A stretch of DNA of 11,487 bases, from the NCBI GenBank assembly GCA_023390415.1, contig JAEWCW010000200.1:1-11487 (forward strand), read 5' to 3'. Position numbers and translations under genes: made by a program. Numbering within the stretch: position 1 is the stretch's first letter; each line of letters opens with the position of its first letter. The DNA comes from Pseudomonadota bacterium (GTDB lineage Bacteria > Pseudomonadota > Alphaproteobacteria > Sphingomonadales > Sphingomonadaceae). Under the pieces are notes generated by a model. That model searched no databases. It was not told the origin of the DNA and saw only the letters and a list, made by a program, of their open reading frames with translations. Shown here one piece after another: positions 6,183-11,487 of this stretch.

Positions 6183-6211
6183 AATATAGAGGAACTTGGC
6201 CTAAGCCGCAA
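6183..6211 (-). promoter_or_regulatory. Sigma-70-type promoter of the DUF4136 lipoprotein gene
   Basis: On the - strand: TTGCGG (6206-6211, 3 of 6), a 17-base spacer, and TATATT (6183-6188, 5 of 6 to TATAAT). The start point would be near 6176, giving a leader of about 30 bases before the ATG at 6145. It is the clearest -10 in the window. Confidence 0.65.
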
Positions 6212-6244
6212 AGGCTGAACCGAGGCTTAAGCGCGGTAGGCCGC

Positions 6245-7240
6245 TCAGGTGCGGAGCCCCACCGCCTGATAGGCCGCGTCGAGAGTCGGCCTGGCCATCG
6301 CCGCCGCGCGCTCGGCGCCGCGCTGGAGGATCGAATCGAGCTCGTCGGGATGGGACTCGAGCTGGTCGAGCCGCGCCTTGATCGGCCGCAGGGTCTCGAC
6401 GAGCAGCTCGGCAAGCGCCGGCTTGAACTGGCCGAAGCCCTGGCCGGCGAAGCGGGCGAGGATCGCATCCGGGCTCTCGTCGGCGACCACGGCGTAGATG
6501 GTCACCAGGTTGCGCGCCTCCGGCCGGCCCTCGAGCTCGGCGAAGCTGGCGGGCAGCGGCTCGGCGTCGGTCTTGGCCTTGCGGATCTTCTGGGCGACCG
6601 TGTCGGCATCGTCGGTGAGGTTCACCCGGCTCATGTCCGAAGGATCGGACTTGGACATTTTCGAATTGCCGTCGCGCAGCGACATGATCCGCGCGCCGGT
6701 CTCGCCGATCAGCGGCTCGGGCAGGGTGAAGATCTCGCGGGCATAATCGTTGTGGAACTTGGTCGCGATGTCGCGGATCAGCTCGACATGCTGCTTCTGG
6801 TCCTCGCCGACCGGCACATGGGTCGCCTGGTAGAGCAGGACGTCGGCTGCCTGGAGCACCGGATAGGCATAGAGGCCGACGCTCACGCCCTCGCGATTCT
6901 TGCCGGCCTTGTCCTTGAACTGGGTCATCCGGTTCAGCCAGCCGATCCGCGCCGTGCAGTTGAGGATCCAGGCGAGCTCCGGATGCGCCGACACACGGGC
7001 ATGGTTGAAGAGGACCGACTTCGATTCGTCGATCCCGCAGGCGATCAGGGCCGCGGCCATCGACCGGACGTTCGCGGCGAGCTCGGCGGGATCGACATAG
7101 ACCGTGATCGCGTGGAGATCGGCGAGGAAATAGAGGCACTCGGCCTCGTCCTGCATCGCAACCCAGCGCTTGATCGCGCCGAGATAGTTGCCGAGGTGGA
7201 GCTGGCCGGTCGGCTGGATTCCCGAGACAATGCGCATCAT
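6245..7240 (-). CDS. trpS: Tryptophanyl-tRNA synthetase
   Basis: Class I aminoacyl-tRNA synthetase that charges tRNA-Trp in the cytoplasm, normally as a homodimer. The 331-residue product has the family's usual length. Visible signatures are PTGQLHLGNYLG (10-21, the HIGH-type ATP motif as HLGN at 15-18), ADLHAIT (40-46), NCTARIGWLNRMTQFKDK (94-111), VPVGEDQKQHVEL (142-154) and KMSKS at 194-198. The start ATG at 7238-7240 overlaps the murJ stop as ATGA, so its translation is probably coupled to murJ. A second ATG follows immediately and could also be used. No strong intrinsic terminator follows; only weak stems lie in the 99-base gap before the lipoprotein gene, so some read-through is possible. 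Confidence 0.97.
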   Translation of the reverse strand: MMRIVSGIQPTGQLHLGNYLGAIKRWVAMQDEAECLYFLADLHAITVYVDPAELAANVRSMAAALIACGIDESKSVLFNHARVSAHPELAWILNCTARIGWLNRMTQFKDKAGKNREGVSVGLYAYPVLQAADVLLYQATHVPVGEDQKQHVELIRDIATKFHNDYAREIFTLPEPLIGETGARIMSLRDGNSKMSKSDPSDMSRVNLTDDADTVAQKIRKAKTDAEPLPASFAELEGRPEARNLVTIYAVVADESPDAILARFAGQGFGQFKPALAELLVETLRPIKARLDQLESHPDELDSILQRGAERAAAMARPTLDAAYQAVGLRT

Positions 7241-8808
7241 TCGATCACTTCAGCATTCTTCTTGCGGCTCATCAGCTCGGTGAGGTCGGCTTTGTTCATG
7301 CCGCCGATCAGCCAGGCGACCGCGAAATAGACGACCACGCCGCTCCCGACCAGCGCGCCGACGCCCGCCAGCCGCTCGATCGTCGAGCCGAGGAAGAAGC
7401 CCGACAGCGCCCGCTGGACCAGGAGCAGCACGCCCGCCATCGCGAAGGCGGCGACGAGCTGGCGGGTCAGGCGGCCCGCGCTATCCCCGCCGATCCGGAA
7501 ATGGCCGCGGTGATGGAGGATGATGTAGAGGGCGAGGAAATTGATCCACGCGCCGGACGCTGTGACGGTGGCGAGGCTGTAGATCCCGAGGAACGGGATC
7601 AGCGCGAAATTGGCGACGATGCTCGCGACCAGGATGGTCATCGCGATCCGGACCGGCGTGCGCACGTCCTTGCGTGCATAGAAGCCGGGGGTCAGCACCT
7701 TCACCAGCACATAGCCGGGCAGTCCGATGACCAGGATGGCGAGGATGTTGCCGGTGATCCGCGCATCCTCGGCGGTGAATCGGCCGCCTTCGAACAGCGC
7801 GCCGATGATCGGCCCGGAGGCGACCGCGAGGGCGAGGGTCGCGGGGAGGGTGAGGAGCATCGAAAGCTCGAACGCCCGGCCCTGGATGCGGCCGGCCTCG
7901 TCGCCGTGGCCGCGATCGACCGCCCGGCTGATCGACGGGAGGATCGCCGTCCCGAGCGCGGTGCCGATGATCGAGAGCGGCAGCTGGTTGAGCCGGTCCG
8001 CATAGTTCAGATAGGCCATCGCGCCCTCGCCGAGGCGCGAGGCGAAGAAGCCGTAGAAGAACTGGCTGATCTGATAGATGCCCGCCGCGAAGGTGGCCGG
8101 GAGGACGAGGATCACCAGCTCCTTCACCGCCGGGGTCATGCGCGGCCGCTGGAAGAAGCGCAGGTGCACGCCCGCCTTCTTGGCGCTCGCCCAGCAGATC
8201 GCGAATTGTGCGATCCCGCCGGCGATGACGGCCCCGGCCATCCACTGCACCGTCTCCGCGCCGCCGCCCGGCTTCAGCAGAAGCGCGACGATCAAGGCGA
8301 GATTGAGCAAGGCGGGCGCGAACGCCGCGACCGCGAAGCGCATCAGCGAGTTGAGCACGCCGGAGATCAGCGAGACCAGGCTGATGAAGATGAGATAGGG
8401 GAAGGTGATCCGGGTGAGCTCGACGGTGAGGTCGAACTTGCCGGGGACGTTGCTGTAGTCGGAGGCCATCAGCCAGACGAAGCCCGGCATGACGATCTCG
8501 AACGCGATCGTCACGAGGATCAGCGACGGCATGAACACCGCCATCACCTCGTTGGAGAATTTCTCGGCCTCCTTGAGGCCGCCTTCGCTGTTCAGCCGCT
8601 TGCTGAACAGGGGCACGAAGCCCGATGCGAAGGCGCCCTCGCCGAACAGTCGGCGGAAGATGTTCGGGATCAGGAAGGCGATCAGGAAGGCGTCGTTGGC
8701 GTGGCTCGCGCCGAGAACGCGCGAGCCGATCATGTCCCGGGCGAAGCCGAGCACGCGGCTCACCATGGTGAGGCCGCCGATCGTTCCGATCGCCTTGACC
8801 AGGTTCAT
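7237..8808 (-). CDS. murJ: Lipid II flippase MurJ (MviN family)
   Basis: Inner-membrane MOP-superfamily transporter that moves lipid II, the peptidoglycan precursor, to the periplasmic face. The 523-residue, strongly hydrophobic protein has the length expected for 14 membrane helices. The N-terminus, MNLVKAIGTI followed by SRVLGFARD, aligns with E. coli MurJ. Charged residues important there are present at the same positions: Arg18, Arg24, Asp39, Arg52, Arg53 and Glu57 in RRLFGEGAF. The DRLNQLP segment (Asp270, Arg271) corresponds to the region of E. coli Arg270. The ATG is preceded by a G-rich run (8818-8823) about nine bases upstream on the - strand. secB lies 25 bases upstream, and trpS overlaps the end by four bases, so the three genes look like one operon. 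Confidence 0.97.
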   Translation of the reverse strand: MNLVKAIGTIGGLTMVSRVLGFARDMIGSRVLGASHANDAFLIAFLIPNIFRRLFGEGAFASGFVPLFSKRLNSEGGLKEAEKFSNEVMAVFMPSLILVTIAFEIVMPGFVWLMASDYSNVPGKFDLTVELTRITFPYLIFISLVSLISGVLNSLMRFAVAAFAPALLNLALIVALLLKPGGGAETVQWMAGAVIAGGIAQFAICWASAKKAGVHLRFFQRPRMTPAVKELVILVLPATFAAGIYQISQFFYGFFASRLGEGAMAYLNYADRLNQLPLSIIGTALGTAILPSISRAVDRGHGDEAGRIQGRAFELSMLLTLPATLALAVASGPIIGALFEGGRFTAEDARITGNILAILVIGLPGYVLVKVLTPGFYARKDVRTPVRIAMTILVASIVANFALIPFLGIYSLATVTASGAWINFLALYIILHHRGHFRIGGDSAGRLTRQLVAAFAMAGVLLLVQRALSGFFLGSTIERLAGVGALVGSGVVVYFAVAWLIGGMNKADLTELMSRKKNAEVIE

Positions 8809-8833
8809 GGCCTGATGCCCCCCGTCGCGGCGG

Positions 8834-9352
8834 TCACGCCTGGCCGGTCTGGTCCCCGACCTGGCCGCCCGTCGCCTCCGCCTGGATCTGCGCCTGCCGC
8901 TGCATGTAGAGCGAGGCGAAATCGATCGGATCGAGCATCAGCGGCGGGAAGCCGCCGTCGCGCACCGCGTCGGCGACGATCCGGCGGGCGAACGGGAAGA
9001 GGATCCGCGGCGCCTCGGCGAGGAGGAAGGGTTGGAGCTGCTCTTCTGGCAGGTTCCGGATCGCGAACAGGCCGGCATAGAGGCAATCGACGGCGAAGGC
9101 GGTGCCTTCATCGGCCTTGGCGGTGACCTCAATCTTGAGCGCGACCTCGTGCAACTCGTCGCCGACCTTCTGGGCGCCGATATTGAACTGGACGTCGATC
9201 TGCGGCTGGCCCTGCCACTGGAACACCGCCGGCGAGGCCGGATTCTCGAACGAGAGGTCTTTCACATATTGGGAGATGACCCCAACCTGCGGAAAATCGG
9301 CGTCGCTGCCCCGGAATTCGGTCTCGCCCTGGGCGCCTTGCTCGTCGGCCAT
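8834..9352 (-). CDS. secB: Protein-export chaperone SecB
   Basis: Tetrameric cytoplasmic chaperone that keeps preproteins unfolded and hands them to SecA at the Sec translocase. From the ATG at 9352 it is 172 residues, within the SecB range and with the short C-terminal tail common in alphaproteobacteria. Family marks are ISQYVKDLSFENP (26-38), the EAPRILFPFARR segment (113-124), VRDGGFPPLML (130-140) and PIDFASLY (142-149). The frame stays open upstream to 9568, but that extension is not SecB-like and crosses the intergenic region. GAGGA in CCGAGGATT about 12 bases upstream is a modest ribosome-binding site. The gene leads the secB-murJ-trpS cluster and diverges from the Tim44-like gene across 187 bases. 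No strong -10/-35 pair was found; CATACT (9374-9379 on the - strand) is a possible -10 only. Confidence 0.96.
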   Translation of the reverse strand: MADEQGAQGETEFRGSDADFPQVGVISQYVKDLSFENPASPAVFQWQGQPQIDVQFNIGAQKVGDELHEVALKIEVTAKADEGTAFAVDCLYAGLFAIRNLPEEQLQPFLLAEAPRILFPFARRIVADAVRDGGFPPLMLDPIDFASLYMQRQAQIQAEATGGQVGDQTGQA

Positions 9353-9539
9353 GATCTCGGAAATCCTCGGAAAGTATGGGTGGTGAGGGTGCCGGCGCGT
9401 GGGCCGGCCCAAGCGAGGGGCGGTAGCAGGCGCGTGGACACCGCGCAACAAGAAGGCCCCGTCGTCGTTTGGACCGCAAGCGCATTTGAATCCCGGCCCG
9501 ATCCCACCTATGTAGGATGCGCGCTTAGGAGTTGATCGC
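9353..9539. promoter_or_regulatory. Divergent secB / timA promoter region
   Basis: A 187-base gap between divergent genes, so it must hold promoters for both clusters. Towards timA a promoter candidate is visible at 9486-9514. Towards secB only a weak CATACT -10 is seen. A 12-base perfect palindrome TGGGCCGGCCCA (9400-9411) lies about 48 bases upstream of the secB start and is a possible operator. No gene or small RNA is evident. Confidence 0.6.
9486..9514 (+). promoter_or_regulatory. Candidate promoter of the timA-mltA-smr cluster
   Basis: TTGAAT (9486-9491, 4 of 6 to TTGACA), a 17-base spacer, and TATGTA (9509-9514, 3 of 6 to TATAAT). The predicted start near 9521 gives a leader of about 19 bases containing the ribosome-binding site AGGAG (9527-9531). 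The -10 is weak, but the geometry is good. Confidence 0.4.
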
Positions 9540-10190
9540 GTGACCGTCGAAATTGTTCTGCTCGCCATGGTCGCCCTCTTCGTGGGGCTCCGTCTTTATG
9601 CCGTCCTTGGACAGAGGACGGGGCATGAGCAGCAGCCTGTCGTCACGCGGCCCGAGGCGGCCAAGCCCGCCGAGCCTGCCCCAGCGCGCGCCGATGCCGG
9701 CGCCGATCGGCGCGATCCGGGCGCCCTGGTCTATGAGGAGCGCGCCGCCACCGGCATCAGCGCGATCATTGCTGCCGATCCGAGCTTCGACGTCGCCGCC
9801 TTCCTCGAAGGCGCGCAGGGCGCTTACCGAATGATCCTCGAGGCCTTCTGGGACGGCGACGTGGAGGAGCTTCGCGACCTCGTCGATGCGGACGTCCTCG
9901 CCTCGTTCGAGGCCGCCATCGACGAGCGCAACACCGCCGGCCACAAGCTCGACAACCGCCTCGTGGCGATCGAGCGGGCGATGATCGAGGATGCGCGCCT
10001 CACCGGCCGGATCGCCGAGATCGAGGTCCGCTTCGACGCCGACATTGCCGCGGTCACCCGGGGCGCCGACGGCCAGGTGGTCGCCGGAACGCTCTCGGAC
10101 GCGGTCGCGACCCACGAGATCTGGACCTTCCGCCGCGATCTCTCGAGCCGCGATCCGAACTGGACGCTGGTCGACACCGACGACGCCTGA
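9540..10190 (+). CDS. timA: Tim44/TimA-like membrane-anchored protein
   Basis: A 216-residue protein with one N-terminal membrane segment (about 3-22, VEIVLLAMVALFVGLRLYAV), the short motif LGQRTGHEQ typical of alphaproteobacterial Tim44-like proteins, a Pro/Ala-rich linker (about 35-60) and a C-terminal Tim44-like domain (about 85-213, with FLEGAQGAYRMILEAFWDGD and ending DPNWTLVDT). Mitochondrial Tim44 tethers Hsp70 at the import channel. The bacterial TimA is thought to be its relative, but its job is not settled. The start is GTG, with AGGAG eight bases upstream; a later in-frame ATG at 9567 would cut into the membrane helix. It diverges from secB and is followed 39 bases later by mltA with no terminator, so it likely leads a timA-mltA-smr operon. 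Confidence 0.92.
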   Translation: MTVEIVLLAMVALFVGLRLYAVLGQRTGHEQQPVVTRPEAAKPAEPAPARADAGADRRDPGALVYEERAATGISAIIAADPSFDVAAFLEGAQGAYRMILEAFWDGDVEELRDLVDADVLASFEAAIDERNTAGHKLDNRLVAIERAMIEDARLTGRIAEIEVRFDADIAAVTRGADGQVVAGTLSDAVATHEIWTFRRDLSSRDPNWTLVDTDDA

Positions 10191-10229
10191 GGCGTTTCCC
10201 GCGGCCGTCGGCCCCGCTATGGCGGCCGG

Positions 10230-11444
10230 ATGACCCGCTCCCGTTTCGCCGCTGCCGCCTGCGCGATGCTGATGCTCGGCGCCTGCGCCCGAGTCATCCC
10301 CGAGCCGCGCCCGACCCCGCCGCCCGAGCAGGTGCCGGAGCCCACGCCGGTGCCGACCCCGACCCCACCGCCGGTGCCGCCGCCGCCAGCGACGGCGCTC
10401 GAGGCCGGTATCCGCCCCGGGCCGGTGCTGGACATCATCGATCGCGCAGCGGCGGAGCGGGCGCTCGCCGCCTTCCTGATCTCCTGCCCCTCGGTGATCT
10501 CGCGTGAGGACACGAGCGGCCTGACCCGCGGCGAGCAGTGGCGGGCGCTCTGCGCCGAGGCTGCGATCCTTCCTCCGGACACCGCCACAACCTTCTTCCG
10601 CGACCGCTTCGAGACGGTTCAGGTCGGCGACGGCGCCGCCTTCGCGACCGGCTATTACGAGCCGGAGATCCGCGGCTCGCGCACGCGCAGACCGGGCTAT
10701 GACGTCCCCGTCTATGCCAAGCCCGCCGACCTTCTCGAGGCCAATCCGGTGACCGGCGAGCGCGGCCGCGGCCGCGTCGACGAGACCGGCGCCTACGTCC
10801 TCTATCACGACCGCGCCACGATCGAGGAAGGCGCGCTCGCCGGGCGCGGGCTCGAGATCGCCTGGGTCGCCGATCCGGTCGACCTCTTCTTCCTCCAGAT
10901 CCAGGGCTCGGGCAGGCTTCGGTTGCCGGACGGCGGGGTGATGCGGATCGGCTATGCCGGGCAGAACGGCCGCGAATATGTCGCGATCGGCCGGCTGATG
11001 CGCGAGCGCGGGATCATCGAGCCGCCCTTCACCATGCAGCGGATCGTCGAATGGCTGCGCGCCCATCCGGACGAGGGCAGGGCGCTGATGCGCGAGAATC
11101 TCTCCTACATCTTCTTCAACGAGCTGACCGGACCCGGGCCGCTCGGCGCGCTCGGTCGGCCGGTGACTCCGCGCGCCACCGTCGCCGCCGATCCGCGCTT
11201 CGTCCCGCTCGGCGCGCCGGTGCTGCTGCTGGAGATGGCCGATCCGCGCGCCAACGGCTTGTGGGTCGCCCAGGATACGGGCGGGGCGATCCGCGGCGCC
11301 AACCGGTTCGACACCTTCTGGGGCGCGGGCGAGGAAGCGGCTTTGATCGCCGGCGGGATGGCCGCGCGGGGCCGCGCCTATTTGCTCGTGCCGCGCGGCA
11401 CGCTGGCGCGGACGAGGGCCGATGCGCCGACGACTCAGCCCTGA
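10230..11444 (+). CDS. mltA: Membrane-bound lytic murein transglycosylase A (lipoprotein)
   Basis: Cleaves the glycan strands of peptidoglycan to 1,6-anhydromuropeptides, acting from the outer membrane. The 404-residue product starts with a lipoprotein signal (MTRSRFAAAACAMLMLGAC, lipobox LGAC, Cys19). A proline-rich tether follows (about 23-53, repeated PTPVP/PPP). The MltA domain covers about 60-300 (FATGYYEPEIRGSRTR, DPVDLFFLQIQGSGRL, GYAGQNGREY). The C-terminal 3D domain has the aspartates Asp349 in QDTGGAIRG and Asp361 in RFDTFWGAG, the latter at the position expected for the catalytic acid (Asp308 of E. coli MltA). Cys86 and Cys108 are also present in the mature part. It sits 39 bases after timA, and its 3' end overlaps the next gene by 23 bases. 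Confidence 0.96.
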   Translation: MTRSRFAAAACAMLMLGACARVIPEPRPTPPPEQVPEPTPVPTPTPPPVPPPPATALEAGIRPGPVLDIIDRAAAERALAAFLISCPSVISREDTSGLTRGEQWRALCAEAAILPPDTATTFFRDRFETVQVGDGAAFATGYYEPEIRGSRTRRPGYDVPVYAKPADLLEANPVTGERGRGRVDETGAYVLYHDRATIEEGALAGRGLEIAWVADPVDLFFLQIQGSGRLRLPDGGVMRIGYAGQNGREYVAIGRLMRERGIIEPPFTMQRIVEWLRAHPDEGRALMRENLSYIFFNELTGPGPLGALGRPVTPRATVAADPRFVPLGAPVLLLEMADPRANGLWVAQDTGGAIRGANRFDTFWGAGEEAALIAGGMAARGRAYLLVPRGTLARTRADAPTTQP

Positions 11445-11487
11445 GGAGCAGGCGCTCTGGGCGAGAGTGGTTGCGACGGTCCGGCCG
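11422..11487 (+). CDS. Smr-domain protein, N-terminal fragment (cut by window end)
   Basis: Only 22 codons are visible, beginning MRRRLSPEEQALWARV and ending ATVRP. This matches the usual N-terminus of alphaproteobacterial Smr-domain (MutS2-C-terminal-like) proteins, which typically follow mltA. The Smr nuclease domain itself would lie beyond the window, so the assignment rests on this short stretch and gene order. The ATG lies inside the mltA end, in another frame, with a 23-base overlap. GAGGG (11414-11418) sits only three bases before the ATG, which is closer than usual. Confidence 0.7.
   Translation, partial: MRRRLSPEEQALWARVVATVRP

Noticed and set aside
6146..6211. Longer lipoprotein start at 6211
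   Set aside because: It would put the -10 element inside the coding region and bury the signal peptide and lipobox 22 residues in.
6201..6244. Terminator after trpS
   Set aside because: Only short stems (for example TAAGCC with GGCTTA over a 16-base loop) and no T tract on the - strand.
5618..7330. 570-codon + strand open frame opposite the lipoprotein and trpS genes
   Set aside because: It spans two well-supported genes and the promoter gap on the other strand, with low-complexity Ala/Gly/Glu/Leu content.
7501..9126. 541-codon + strand open frame opposite murJ and secB
   Set aside because: Charged, repetitive Asp/Glu/Arg-rich translation that mirrors murJ hydrophobic codons; not a protein.
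9525..11066. 513-codon - strand open frame opposite timA and mltA
   Set aside because: It crosses two clear + strand genes and is an artefact of high GC.

Overview
The window is GC-rich chromosomal core DNA from an alphaproteobacterium, most likely of the order Sphingomonadales. The evidence is gene content and order: mutM-rpsT-dnaA, secB-murJ-trpS, and a divergent Tim44/TimA-like gene followed by mltA and an Smr-domain gene. The DnaA, SecB and TimA proteins also look alphaproteobacterial. Genus cannot be fixed by eye. There is no tRNA, rRNA, insertion sequence, prophage or CRISPR array in the window, and no sign of recent transfer.

Left part (1-3506, all + strand): mutM (DNA repair glycosylase), rpsT (ribosomal protein S20) with a clear terminator, a 356-bp dnaA upstream region, dnaA (replication initiator), and a small YdcZ-type membrane protein tucked behind dnaA. 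The dnaA upstream region is the most interesting non-coding stretch. It holds an 80-bp island of only about 34% GC, two adjacent small hairpins whose inner arms can instead pair with each other, and four GANTC (CcrM-type) methylation sites within 182 bp.

Middle (3508-6145, - strand): a Tat-exported DUF885 protein with a metallopeptidase-like HEATPGHH motif, whose stop codon lies one base from that of the YdcZ gene. Upstream of it is a DUF4136 outer-envelope lipoprotein with a Gly/Tyr/Phe/Arg-rich stretch, its own promoter and its own terminator.

Right part (6245-11487): a tight - strand cluster secB-murJ-trpS (export chaperone, lipid II flippase, tryptophanyl-tRNA synthetase), with murJ and trpS overlapping by ATGA. 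Diverging from secB is a + strand cluster timA-mltA-smr, cut off by the window end. These genes share an envelope theme: delivery of preproteins, lipid II transport, peptidoglycan turnover by the MltA lipoprotein, and a membrane-anchored Tim44-like protein.

No new multi-gene system is evident. The best leads are regulatory: the dnaA leader and GANTC cluster, and a hairpin directly in front of the rpsT ribosome-binding site. Several poorly characterised envelope proteins (DUF885, DUF4136, TimA) are also worth noting.
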